From Centrapalus pauciflorus (lineage: Eukaryota > Streptophyta > Magnoliopsida > Asterales > Asteraceae): a stretch of 64,000 nt of DNA. The stretch spans positions 612,135-676,134 of the forward strand of contig JAANYP010004780.1 in NCBI GenBank assembly GCA_020465985.1, in the 5' to 3' direction. Made by a program: the position numbers and the translations under genes. Below the pieces are notes generated by a model. It ran no database searches. It saw nothing but the letters and a program-made list of their open reading frames with translations, and was not told the DNA's origin. Numbering within the stretch: position 1 is the first letter of the stretch; each line of letters begins with the position of its first letter. Below are positions 1 to 10,416 of this stretch, in pieces.

Positions 1-887
1 TAAATTTGATATTAGTTCTCCTGTGCCTAACACAATATGGATCAGGGAGCTAGAGATTGATTTAAAAAAAACCTCTACACAGACTCATATACACAGCGGT
101 AAGCTAGAGTTCTAATAGAATTACAGATAACAGACATGATATTGATTCTAGATCGTACTGAGACTAAAATGTGATTAGTTCCCGATCTCGATCCTGTGCT
201 AAAACCATGAATAAGTGTTCCAGAATAAATTTGCAAACTCACACAAAGAATCGAAGCCACAACACCTAGCTAGCTTCCAATTTTAAGCTACATCAAGTTC
301 TATATAGAAAAACAACATAAATCCAGATGACAGAGTCTATCATATCGGAGATCATAACGCACGATCAAATTAACTCCACCACAAAACAGAATTGAGGCGA
401 TAATTTAAAGAAGCGGATGTTAAATTTAATCGATCACTAACGTCGTCATTACAAGAAGTTTGAATCGGATGAAGATCGATCGAACAAAATCCAGTAACTG
501 TAGCTTCCCCAATTCAGGTCTTCCACCTGACTAAGTTAACTAGCTAGTGTGAGAGGTAAACTGTGATGGAGATTGGAGAATAAATAGAGGTATACATGAG
601 CGGGAAAATGAAGCCGTGTTCCAGGGCACAGGTATGTTACCGAGCCTCAGGTTCTGACCACTCCCATTTCAAAATCAAATCATTACTCTTTGACCACTAT
701 AGTTTTGTTTTTCACGGTTTTAACACTAAAGTTTCAAATTACAATTTTTTAGTTAAAACAACGAGACTTGCACTCCTGACAATTTAAGCGACAAATTAAA
801 AATTGTATAAACGTTTTTGTTAATATTATATTTCATCCTTTTAATAATATTTATAATCACTTGAGATACATTAATTATATATAATCA
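1..887. other. Unassigned non-coding sequence, left edge
   Basis: No open frame with recognisable protein similarity was found here. The first 600 bases are of mixed composition and, read on the minus strand, a TATA-like CTATTTATT near 575-590 is followed by a CT-rich stretch. This would fit the promoter and leader of a minus-strand gene lying off the left edge, but no coding exon is visible, so that is only a guess. From about 790 the sequence becomes very AT-rich up to the MULE target duplication at 888-897. Confidence 0.3.
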
Positions 888-897
888 GACATATAAA
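888..897. repeat. Target site duplication of the MULE, left copy
   Basis: GACATATAAA directly precedes the left terminal repeat and is repeated without change at 6414-6423 directly after the right terminal repeat. Mutator-like elements usually duplicate about 9 bp, with 8-11 bp known. Confidence 0.9.
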
Positions 898-1080
898 GGG
901 CTATATGCTGAAAATACCAACATCTTTTTGCATTTTTACTGATTATACCAACATTATTTATTTTTTATCATTAATAGCCTCAACTTTTGTTTTTTTTTAC
1001 CGTTTATACCAACCATTTACCTGTTAACCTGTTAGAGCAGGTTCCCATTAAATGACGTGGCATTTTTGCTGAGGTGGATG
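898..1080 (+). repeat. MULE terminal inverted repeat, left
   Basis: This repeat matches the reverse complement of 6231-6413. It ends at GAGGTGGATG, after which the two arms diverge. It holds a short internal near-palindrome (CCTGTTAACCTGTTAGAGCAGG). In MuDR the terminal repeats carry the promoters and transposase-binding sites; the same is inferred here because the GRF gene starts about 235 bp inside the arm. Confidence 0.93.
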
Positions 1081-1130
1081 CCATGTGTATATACATATAA
1101 GAAATTAATCATTTAAATAAAAGATGATGA

Positions 1131-1316
1131 ATTTAGGTTTTGAAGCGTGAAGTCTTCATCCTCATACACCCTCTGCATCGCTCCTCTTCCTTCGCTCCTC
1201 TTCCTTCGCACCTTCTGTCCAGAAATAATGAAATTAGGTTTTGAAGTGTGAAGTCTTCATCGTCATATCCCCTCTGTATCGTTCATCTTCCCCCTTCGCA
1301 CTGTCAGTCTAGAAAT
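1131..1316 (+). repeat. Tandem duplication in the GRF gene leader
   Basis: Two copies of a roughly 90-bp unit lie end to end (about 1131-1226 and 1227-1316). Each contains GGTTTTGAAG(C/T)GTGAAGTC, then a CTC-rich stretch, then CCTTCGCAC and AGAAAT. The second copy runs directly into the GRF start codon; the first ends in an upstream ATG that opens only a very short frame. The unit looks like a duplicated leader or promoter-proximal segment. Confidence 0.75.
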
Positions 1317-1761
1317 GTCATCATCTACAATCAATCGAAGGCAACAGATTGCCCCCTTGCTGGAAAATGAAGGTCCTCCATGCTACTGTGAGAAAGCATC
1401 GATTTTGAAGACCTCTTGGACTAAGAATAATCCGAATAGAAGATTTTGGTCTTGCCCTAGATTTGTGAAAGGTGAGCAATGTGGGTTCTTTGAATGGATT
1501 GATCCAAGACTACCAAGTGAATGGTATAAAGAGTCGATGTATGAGCTTTATGTAAACAATGGAATGAATAAACATGAAGATGAGACAACAACTTCAAAAG
1601 CTCTGGAAAAAGATGAAGAGCAGATGCTAATGCTCATTGCAGACATGAAGCAGTTGGAGAATGAAATGAAATGCAATAAGGCAAAGATTAAGTTCCATAA
1701 CTGTTGTTTAGTGATCATAGGTTTAGTTGTTATCATTTTAACATATATTGTTTTTGTTTAA
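1315..1761 (+). CDS. GRF-type zinc finger, coiled-coil, C-terminal membrane protein carried by the MULE
   Basis: This is a single-exon frame of 148 aa. Residues about 22-63 form a GRF zinc finger: a CYC pair, TSWTKNNPNRRFWSCPR, then QCGFFEW, so the zinc-binding Cys and the Gly-Arg-Phe-like core are present. Residues about 90-125 are Glu/Lys/Leu-rich and look coiled-coil. The last 20 residues are a hydrophobic helix (CLVIIGLVVIILTYIVFV) ending at the stop, as in tail-anchored proteins. GRF fingers bind single-stranded or structured nucleic acid in other proteins (for example APE2 and TOP3A); the role here is unknown. The gene lies wholly inside the MULE, faces the transposase gene and sits where mudrB sits in maize MuDR, but shows no mudrB similarity that I recognise. 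The upstream tandem leader and the terminal repeat are the likely promoter. Confidence 0.85.
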   Translation: MSSSTINRRQQIAPLLENEGPPCYCEKASILKTSWTKNNPNRRFWSCPRFVKGEQCGFFEWIDPRLPSEWYKESMYELYVNNGMNKHEDETTTSKALEKDEEQMLMLIADMKQLENEMKCNKAKIKFHNCCLVIIGLVVIILTYIVFV

Positions 1762-2324
1762 TGTAACCTTTTGTTTAACATATGTTTATGATTATGCAAT
1801 GGAAATGGTTATATGTAACCTGCTATATTTATGGTTATTATATGGATTTGGTTCTATATAAGTTGTTATGTTTATAGATTAGCTTCTTTGTTGTGTATAA
1901 CTTGCTATGAAAAGATGGAACAGATGAGCATACATAAGTGTAAGATGGAACAGATTAGCTTCTTTGTTGTGTATAAATGATTTGTGTCATGGATGGAATC
2001 TGTTGTTCACATATAAAAGTATGAGCATACATAAGTGTAAGGTGGAAATCTATTGTTCACAAAGAGAAACAAATGAAACGAAATAAGATAGGGATATATT
2101 AGTTTAGTAATCTGGGGATACATACAAGTATGGGCATACATTCAAAAATGGGTATATCCCATAAGCCCCCGATCAATGTAATGTATCTGCACAATGATCT
2201 TTACAAAAAAAAAACACAAAAGCCCATTATGGACTGATCAAAGTAATGTATCTGCACAATGATCTTTACAAAAAAAACCCCATAAGCCCCTGATACACAG
2301 TTACAAAAGTAAACCCCATAACCC
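1762..2324. other. Spacer between the two convergent MULE genes
   Basis: AT-rich sequence between the GRF stop and the transposase stop. It contains short direct repeats (GTAAGATGGAACAGATTAGC-like near 1915-1955, and two copies of CAATGTAATGTATCTGC-like sequence followed by an A-run near 2174-2275). It probably holds both 3'UTRs; no coding potential was seen. Confidence 0.6.
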
Positions 2325-5300
2325 TTAATCTAAATGGACTGGTTTTTCACAACTGCTTCCTTCACCTTCTTTTTCAACTGTGATTTTAGCAAGTTTCTTC
2401 AAAATGATCCTTTGACTCTTTTTTCTTTTGTTGACTGATGGTGGTGCATAAGGAACTGATCGTGGAATCTGAGATTGTGTCTCATATTCTGTCTGGTCAG
2501 TGTCCATTGCTACCACAGATGGATTTCCCTCCTCAGTTTGAGCATCTTCTGGTGCTGGTGCATCTTGAGTTGGTGCTGGTGCTGGTGCATCTTGAGTTGG
2601 TGCTGGTGCATCATCATGTATGGTTTCAACACTTGCCCTTGGGAGTGCTACCCATGAAGGCCAAACAGGTACAGGATTTTCTTTACCAGACTATATAAGC
2701 ATATAGGTTTTAGTTAATAGAATGAACAATGAATAATAAAGCAAATACGGTTGAGAATATGTTTACCCCAATCATTGTCTCTCCTGTAACAGCATCTATT
2801 GAGACCCCTGCACCATCAGTAGTTCCTCTTCCCCTACCAAAACCTCTTCCTCCACCCCTACCAAAACCTCTTCCTCCACCCCTTCTAGTTCCTCTTCCTG
2901 AGCCCCTACCAGTTCCTCTTCCTGAGTCCCTACCAGTTCCTATAATAGCATATATTAATTGTGTTTATAGACTGCCATTACCAGTACATAGTTAATATAC
3001 ACATACCTTGGCCATCTTCTGTTAGTGGGTGTATTCTTTTCCTGCCAGGTTTAAGTTTAGTCTTCGGTGGTGGATCTCTTTTCTCATTTTTGCATGTTCT
3101 CTTGTTGTGGCCAAACTGCAAACAATTTTTGCATTGAAACTGGTTGGATCCACCACGTCCACCCTCACTTGAATCCTTTCTTCTGTTAACCTTTGGCCTT
3201 CCAGGCATCCTTTTTGGAAGAGGTGGCAATGGTGTGCTATAATTAGTTTTAGGCCACATGTTCATGCCATTCAATGGCATCAAGTGATGGTTGTATGCCT
3301 CTTTGAAAGTCAGCACTTTGAAGCATGTGGGCAAAAAATCTTCTGGCATCTTGTTAATGTAAAAAAGGACTGCCACAGCATGTGGGCATGGTATTCCCGA
3401 CAGCTGCCACATCCTACATGAACAGGTGCTTGCATTTTCATCAACTATGAATGCCTCCATGCCTTGTTTGACCTCAAATTTAGTACCTCCACTAGGATAA
3501 ACCTTCCAAAACCTATCTCAATAAGAACAAAAATTTATGTAAATAACAACTGACACTTATTTACTGGTTTAACAACAAACAATTTTATGAAAATAAAAAC
3601 AAACCTTTGTAATTCTTTGTTAAATTCCAGCTTCTTCCTAATTGAAGGACAAATTTCATCCCCCCAAGATTCTGCATTCTTTCTCATCCTTTCCATCCTT
3701 TCCATCATTATGATCCTTATGGATTCTAACATAGTAATGATTGGCCTTTTCCTAATTTCTACAATAAGTGAGTTGAAGCACTCACTTATTCCATTTTCAA
3801 CAGCTTCACAACACCTACCAGTCTCAAAAAAAGCCCTAGACCAACTCTGAGGGGTTCTTTCAACCAAATATTTATATGCATCGATGTTAGACCCTTTAAT
3901 CTCATTCATTACTTCTTCAAATTTCTGTGGGTAACTAGCCTTTGAGGCTGCCCAAAACAAGTTCCTATTAAAAGCATGAATTACAATTTTATTACTTCTT
4001 CATAACCTGAAATTAACATCATGCCACAATGTTAAAAGCATAAATATGTTACCTGTACAATGTCCCATTGAATTTTTTCCTGAAATTTGCATAAATATGT
4101 CTGGCACACTATCTGTGCTCAGCATACGGTAACACATCCTTCACAGCCTCAATAATACCCTGAAATTAACATATGTATGTAAAAGCCAGTATGTATATAT
4201 AAAAGTCAGCATGTATATGTAACAGTCAGTATGTATACCTTATGTTGGTCTGATATTAATGTCAATCCAGCACCATCATTGAGGTCAAGATCATCTTTCA
4301 GTAGGTCCACAAACCATGTCCAGTTTTCTTTGTTCTCAACACTAACAACAGCCCATGCCACTGGATATATTTGATTGTTACCATCCCTCCCTACAGCTGA
4401 AAGTAACTCACCCTTACATATACCCTTTAAAAAACAACCATCTAGCCCAAGAACCCTTCTACAACCTTTAATCCACCCATCTTTCAGACCTTTGAAACAA
4501 ACGTAATAACTTTGGAAGTAGCTTTTCCCATCTGGATTTTCTTCAGCACAAAGTTTAACTGTGCTACCTGGATTTGTCCGAAATATCTCTTCAGCATAGT
4601 CCCTCAACTTTGCATAATGCACATTCATTCCTTGTTCAGCCTCATTCTTAGCATATATCCTAGCCCTGGTACACTGATTTAATGTGATATTGCAGTTATA
4701 TTTCTTCAGAAAAGCAGCTTGTATGTCTTTCAACTTCATCTTTGGGTTTTCTCTGATTTTATCTCCTAACCTCTCTCCAACCCACCTTGAGGTCACTAAT
4801 GGACACCTCCTGAAATTTCTTGAACACCTATGTTCATCCTTAAGGGTCTTTACTTGAAATGAATCTTCAGTCCTCATTTTTGTTGCCCACAACCTCCATG
4901 GACAATGCCTCTTTCCCTCTTTGTCAGGTTTACCACACCAAGCCAAAAGAGTCCTATGGTCATTTTTATCAAAGTTTATCTCATATCCATTTGATAAAGC
5001 ATAGTATATAAGACAATCCTTGAGTTGTTTAGGACTTTCATATCTTTCTCTTAACACTGGTTTCATTAACTTCCAATGAACCCTAGGATTATGCCTAGGA
5101 CTTCTTTTCTGATCCTCATCTTCCTCACCTGACTCATCAGTTTGTACCAAAACAACATCCTGTGATTTTCCTTTTAGATAACCATGAAGTTCGTTTAAAA
5201 ATGCTTCATGTTCCTCAACCACATCAGTTCTATCCACCCTTCTACTTGTATCAAAAGTTGGTGTTACATCCACATACCTTTTCTTTCTAAACTCACTGAT

Positions 5301-5864
5301 TTCATCCTCTCCTTCTGACAAGTGATCTAGTGATGCTTCTGATTCATCATCAGATTTACCATCCACACTCTTTGACTCATCATCAAAAGTATCCTCCACA
5401 GTCTTTGCTTCATCATCAGATGCATTTTCCCTATCTAATTCAGTCTCGAATTGAACATTGTCTTCCCTATCTAATTCAACCTCATCTTCCCCATCTTTCC
5501 TATCTAATTCAGGGAGGTTATCATCCCTATTTTCCCTATTTTGATTTTCTTCATCTATAATGAAATCTGATAGATCAGTCCCAAATACTTCTAAGTACAC
5601 TTTAATGATCTTATCACTATCCACAGCATGATTAATAAACGCTTCTAAATCATTATCATCTTTCAAAACCCTCAAACCATTAATCATATCCTTTCCAGGA
5701 AGACAATAATATATAGATTCAAATACACTTCCAGTTATATCCTCAAGCAATTCGTACATTTCATTGAAGTCGAAGTCTTTAAGGTCAACACGTACTCTTT
5801 CGAAAATTCCACCAGCATATTGAACCGGATGCTTCATAAACATGCCTTCATAGTTGACATCCAT
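2325..5864 (-). pseudogene. MURA-type MULE transposase, six exons, one premature stop
   Basis: Exons read on the minus strand: 5864-4239, 4159-4053, 3964-3605, 3512-3007, 2939-2767 and 2690-2325, all with GT-AG borders and a continuous frame of 1046 codons including the stop. The N-terminus is PB1-like, then an acidic Glu/Asp-rich linker, a MuDR-type N-terminal domain, and the MULE catalytic core with Asp in VLGLDGCFLKG and Asp in LISDQHKG. Next come a SWIM zinc finger (CSCRMWQLSGIPCPHAVA), a CCHC knuckle (CKNCLQFGHNKRTC), an Arg-Gly-rich exon, and a Pro-Ala/Thr-Gln-Asp repeat tail. Codon 559 (4111-4109) is TAG where relatives usually have a residue between EHR and CARH, consistent with CAG to TAG. 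I chose ATG 5864 because a likely 5'UTR intron acceptor lies just upstream; an in-frame upstream start at 5951 is less likely. Only the stop appears to break the gene. Confidence 0.88.
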
Positions 5865-6230
5865 GGTAACACACTTTTTCCAGATGAGGACGAAGCCATA
5901 CTGCACAATCAAATTAAGAATCAGTTGATTTCCACGATTACATTCATTCATGATGCTCAGTTGGGTTTAAGAAAAGAAACCTAGGTTTTGAGCAGAAATC
6001 GAAACCCTAGTCATGTGTAAACGAACCTGGAACCATAATCATGTCTAAACGAACCTGGTTTTCCACGCACATACGAAATCGAAACCCTAATCTCTGTGTT
6101 CTTCGCGTTCCTTCAGCTTCTCGTTCTGCTATTCTTCTCCCGCTCAAAATAAATGAGATAGTAAGGATATCCTCTGTTATATAATTGAGAAGTTTGTTTA
6201 TCCATGTCATTTAACACGTTTACTGACTTG

Positions 6231-6413
6231 ACATCCACCTCAGCAAAAATGCCACGTCATTTAATGGGAACCTGCTCTAACAGGTTAACAGGTAAATGGT
6301 TGGTATAAACGGTAAAAAAAACAAAAGTTGAGGCTATTAATGATAAAAAATAAATAATATTGGTATAATCGATAAAAATGCAAAAAGATGTTGGTATTTT
6401 CAGCATATAGCCC
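6231..6413 (-). repeat. MULE terminal inverted repeat, right
   Basis: This is the reverse complement of 898-1080 apart from three substitutions and one base in a T-run. It lies about 365 bp upstream of the transposase start and probably contains its promoter. The 10-bp target duplication follows at 6414-6423. Confidence 0.93.
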
Positions 6414-6423
6414 GACATATAAA
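6414..6423. repeat. Target site duplication of the MULE, right copy
   Basis: GACATATAAA, identical to 888-897. Confidence 0.9.
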
Positions 6424-7525
6424 ATACTAATATAATGTAAACATGAAGAGATGAAACATGAATTATTTTATAATTTTATTAAAAATATTATATGTTTTAT
6501 AACAACATTCATTATATTTAGAAATTCATATGGTTAAAATATATATAATTCTAGATTTGAGTAGTTAATTGGAAAGTAAAAATTGTTATGAGAACAAATG
6601 AAGACCAGACTTGACATTTATTATTATTTCATCTTATATCTTAAGCTTAAATCCTTTTTAACAAAATTATAAAAAGATAAATTTGATATCTAAAACCAAA
6701 TGAGTGTTAAAAAAACTGTAAGTCAAAAAAATAAAACCAAGCTAAATAGCTTTAAAGTTGAATTTTGTTTATTCGAAAATAAAATTTCATATTTGATATA
6801 AATTTAAACAAAAAAGCCAAAATATTGAAACCAAACTATTTTAAAAATTAAAAATCAAAAAATTAAATTTAAATATCCATTGAAGATAAAGTATTTCATT
6901 GATTCAATTGGTTGTTAGAGACTGAGAGGCCGGGTGACTTTTTAAATACGAAACCAAATTAGGAGTCAATATAGTTGATTAATGACTATATATGTCGCAT
7001 CATTGTTCGGGCGGATGTTTTTGGGTGTAAATGTAAAAACACACGACTATGTGGTGGTTAATTTGGAAAATGATAAAAATATAGTGGCCATAATGCAAAT
7101 TGTCCTGCAAACAAATCCCAGCCTAGAACCGATCATCCGAACCTTTCCAATCTATACGAAACTCCATATTAAAACTTGCCCTCCAAGCAACACACTTGCC
7201 TATACAGAACCGTGTCTTGCAAAATTCACCCTTTTATTTTTACCAACATGACGTTTTCAGTACCTGTATATATATAACTAGATTCAAGATCAATATGGTA
7301 CCATGTCAAAACTGGAATATTGGGGAATCGTTTATAGCCAATAATTTATCATTAAAATCATTAATAAAAAATTTTGCTTAAATTTTTTCCCACATTAATT
7401 AATGTTGGGGTAAAAATGGTACTAAAAAATTTAAACTAAAATCAAAGATTTTGTGTATCCCATTAAAATCTTCATTTCAGTTAATATAAATTACACCAAT
7501 ATTGAACTTGTGACACTCCATAAAC
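6424..7525. other. AT-rich intergenic sequence
   Basis: No coding, RNA or mobile-element structure could be supported. Short open frames here have no recognisable motif. Confidence 0.4.
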
Positions 7526-7531
7526 CATGAT

Positions 7532-7806
7532 TGAACATGTTCAATACCGTCAGTATTGGTTTATCACCAAAACGGTTAACAACGACTAAAAACACAATAA
7601 ACCACGATTGCACATGTTCAATAACGTGTAAAAGAAATTGAACATCCGATTGAACATGTTCACTAAAACCCATTGTCGAATTCAATTGAACATATTCAAT
7701 AAAACTCATTGTCGAATCCGATTGAATATGTTCACTAAAACCCATTGTCGAATCCGATTGAATATGTTCACTAAAACCCATTGTCGAATCCAATTGAACA
7801 TGTTCA
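7532..7806. repeat. Array of TGAACATGTTCA-like palindromes, 36-bp period
   Basis: Near-perfect 12-bp palindromes of the form TGAAYATRTTCA begin at 7532, 7609 (one mismatch), 7651, 7687, 7723, 7759 and 7795. The last five are spaced exactly 36 bp apart and joined by the linker ACTAAAACCCATTGTCGAAT with few changes, so this part is a minisatellite of about five units. The two upstream copies have different flanks. The 36-bp period is a multiple of three, so the reverse strand stays open as a 12-residue repeat, which I take to be a by-product. Confidence 0.85.
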
Positions 7807-8173
7807 TCCATATGCTCAAATTAATATCAACTCCTGTTGGTCTTAACAACAATATGCTCAAATTAAATGAAGTTCATGCTAGTTTTAACAACACTTTTAA
7901 GTTTTTTTTAAATATTTTTACGTAACGGTAAGTTTTTTTTGTTGAATTTAATGTTTGGTAAAGTTAATTTTATTGATAATCTTTAGTTTTATATTTTGAG
8001 ACATTTCATCAAGTATGCAGAGTGTATTAATTTTATAGACAACAAAAATTAAAAAAAAAAAATCTTTAATCAAACATACAAAGTGTTACATTGTTACCTT
8101 GTACAATTAAAGAAATTTCGAGATGTATACTCTAGAAGAAATCCATTTAAGAAAGGAAATGATTTGTATATTT

Positions 8174-8535
8174 TCGTTGGAAAAACTAAAAAAATAGTTT
8201 TTTTCATTCGGAAAAAACTAAAAAATGAAATGATTATTATTTTTTCGTTCAAAAATACTAGAAAAGGGAATGATTTGTATTTTTTTACGTTTGGAAAAAC
8301 TATAAAACAGAATGATTCGTAGTTCTTTCGTTCATAAAAACTAAAAATCGGACTTATTTTTAGTATTTTTTTCGTTTGAAAAAACTTAAAAACGAAACGG
8401 ATTTGTATTATTTTTCGTTCGGAAAAAGTAAAAAGCAATATGGTTCTTAGATTTTTTGTTCATAAACTCTAAAACCGGAATCACTTGTAGCATTTTTCGT
8501 TCGGAAAAACTAAAGAGCAAAGTGGTTTGTAATTT
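8174..8535. repeat. Degenerate minisatellite of about 42 bp
   Basis: The motif TCGTTCGGAAAAACTAAAAA, with variation, begins near 8174, 8204, 8245, 8287, 8328, 8372, 8415, 8456 and 8497. Spacing is mostly 41-44 bp, with one of 30 bp. Between motifs runs a looser GAATGATTTGTATT-like block. Copies differ at many positions, so the array is old. Confidence 0.75.
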
Positions 8536-9404
8536 AAATTAACAAAAGATATTAAAATATAATAAATTTAATAAACAAATAAATAAATATATATATAAAG
8601 TTAAATTTATAACAACAACAATAATAATAGTTAATTTCAAAAAAGGTCCTTTAACTGAAAATGCATAACAGGTCCTTTAATTATAACTTAACGGCAACTT
8701 TAACATTTTCCACTAAAAATGATATTTTTGTAACCTTTTGGTAGGTAAAGGATTAGGACTACAATTTTTTAGAAAAAGAAATTATAAGGACTTTTTTGCA
8801 ATTAATTCTTTTAAAAATCACCATATTACACAGAAATAAAATATAACAATTCACAAATATACACCCTATTAAAAATTTCCTAAAAAAGAGTTCAGGTTTT
8901 TATGAAAAACAAGATTAAACGTGATCTGACAATATTTGTAATACATAAAATTTTTATCTAAGTTGCTTGACCTTATCCAATGACCTTGTATTCACCTTTT
9001 GATAAGTTGATACTTACAAGTACGACACTAGGTTGATGTCATCGCAACTGGTGTTGAGCTAGTGGTGTAACGATTCTCGCTACCTAAATCACATGTTAAT
9101 ACGCACATTCAATCGGTTATCGAGTTGTAAAAATATCATATTAAAGCAAATCATTATCGATTAAATTAATAATAAAAAATATATGTAAGTGATTTAAACA
9201 AAATGTGGTATTTAGCTTCTAAACCGTATTAGTCATATGTATTATTTATTTATTTACAATATATTATTTTTACTAGAATATGATACATGTATATTAAGTA
9301 GTTGATTAAAATTCATAAATAATAAACGTGTTTACCAGAGCAATATATTACTAGCATTTATTTTGTAAATAATAGATTTTCTTTGTCGAAAGTAACAAAA
9401 AGGA
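8536..9404. other. AT-rich sequence upstream of the tRNA gene
   Basis: No open frame or mobile-element end could be supported here. Confidence 0.35.
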
Positions 9405-9476
9405 GTCGTTGTAGTATAGTGGTAAGTATTCCCGCCTGTCACGCGGGTGACCCGGGTTCGATCCCCGGCAACGGCG
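9405..9476 (+). tRNA. tRNA-Asp (anticodon GUC)
   Basis: The 72-nt cloverleaf is complete. The acceptor stem GTCGTTG pairs with CAACGGC and leaves a G discriminator base. The anticodon arm is CCCGC, loop CTGTCAC, GCGGG, with anticodon GTC at 9438-9440. The T arm is CCGGG, TTCGATC, CCCGG. Internal promoter boxes A (in the D arm) and B (GGTTCGATCCC) are intact. A run of eleven T at 9487-9497 is a Pol III terminator. No intron is present. It decodes GAC/GAU. Confidence 0.96.
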
Positions 9477-9486
9477 TTTAACTTGC

Positions 9487-9497
9487 TTTTTTTTTTT
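9487..9497 (+). terminator. Pol III terminator of tRNA-Asp
   Basis: Eleven consecutive T start 10 bases after the tRNA 3' end, as expected for RNA polymerase III termination. Confidence 0.85.
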
Positions 9498-9650
9498 ACA
9501 AAATTAAATTAATATGATATAACAAACTCCATCACAAAATTAAATTAATATGATATAACAAACTATTAATGGATAATTGTGTAAAAAACCTCAAACTTGT
9601 CAGTTTTTTTTATTTAACCCAAACCAATTTTCGTTGCATAAAAAACCCTG

Positions 9651-9686
9651 AACGCGGGTGACCCGGGTTCGATCCCGGCAACAGTG
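9651..9686 (+). pseudogene. Partial copy of the tRNA-Asp 3' half
   Basis: ACGCGGGTGACCCGGGTTCG and the following bases repeat the second half of the tRNA from the anticodon loop to the 3' end, with one C lost from the T arm and two changes in the acceptor. The sequence after it (TTTAACTTGC, a T-rich run, ACAAAATTAAATTAATATGA) also repeats the flank of the intact gene. The 5' half is absent, so no functional tRNA is expected. See the finding on how it arose. Confidence 0.9.
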
Positions 9687-9743
9687 TTTAACTTGCTTTT
9701 TACTTTTACAAAATTAAATTAATATGATAATACAAACTATTAA

Positions 9744-9994
9744 GGGATAATTGTGTAAAAAACCTCAAACTTGTCAGTTACGTTACATAAAAAACCCCGA
9801 ACGGGGGTTTAAATGATGTGTAATACTTGGCAACCAGTACCGGTCCACGTAGGATTAATAACCGGTTACCCGTTGATAGAACATTGCTTTACTATTTTTA
9901 TAGGTATTTCGGGGTTTCTATGCAACAAAAAATGGTTTGGGGTTTTAAACACAAAAAACTGACAAGTTTGAAGTTTTTTTCTCGCAATTATCCC
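9744..9994. mobile_element. MULE-type MITE next to the tRNA gene
   Basis: The ends GGGATAATTGTG and CAATTATCCC start an inverted repeat that extends more than 80 bp, including CTCAAACTTGTCAGT on one arm and CTGACAAGTTTGAAG on the other. The 9-bp direct repeat AACTATTAA flanks it at 9735-9743 and 9995-10003. It has no coding capacity. A truncated copy of its left end, preceded by the same AACTATTAA, lies at 9561-9650. Confidence 0.85.
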
Positions 9995-10416
9995 AACTAT
10001 TAATATCCATTTATCAAGAGGAAAACCAACATTCTTGTGCATTGAGATTTGAGAGTTGTACACAATAGAAATGGCAATTGTGAAATGCCAAGCAAGAGTT
10101 ACAACATAAATAAAAAAGCAAAATAGAACTTGTGGTTGATGGGGTATCAAAGAGCCTTTGGATGGACCTTATTTTTTACAACCTACATCACAGCAACCCT
10201 ACCCCACCCCTTCTCAAACAGTCTGAATGACTGATTAAGTAACCAATACTCAGACATACTTTCAGACTCCAATCAGATGTGTAAAAAGAACCAACACCTA
10301 AAGTCATCAGGTTAATACCTAACATTAAACACCTCCTAAATCCCCTGATTAATTTCCTTTTCCTTGCTACTTTTACGGTATACCGGATGTATGTATCCAA
10401 CCTTTCATCTTTGTTA

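Larger units (their letters stand above)
898..6413 (-). mobile_element. Complete Mutator-like element (MULE) with two convergent genes
   Basis: Both ends are seen directly. The left end starts GGGCTATATGCTG and the right end is its reverse complement. The inverted repeats run 183 bp (898-1080 and 6231-6413) with three substitutions and one T-run length change. A perfect 10-bp target duplication, GACATATAAA, flanks the element at 888-897 and 6414-6423. The minus strand carries a MURA-type transposase gene and the plus strand a GRF zinc-finger gene, each starting next to one terminal repeat and running toward the other. The near-identical ends and intact target duplication imply a fairly recent insertion; the premature stop in the transposase means this copy probably cannot make a full transposase. 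Confidence 0.93.

Noticed and set aside
7532..7806. CRISPR-like appearance of evenly spaced repeats
   Set aside because: The genome is eukaryotic, the spacers are nearly identical, and no cas genes occur. It is a minisatellite.
7491..7811. Open minus-strand frame with a 12-residue repeat
   Set aside because: The 36-bp minisatellite is a multiple of three, which keeps the frame open by itself. There is no upstream gene context and no exon-like codon use.
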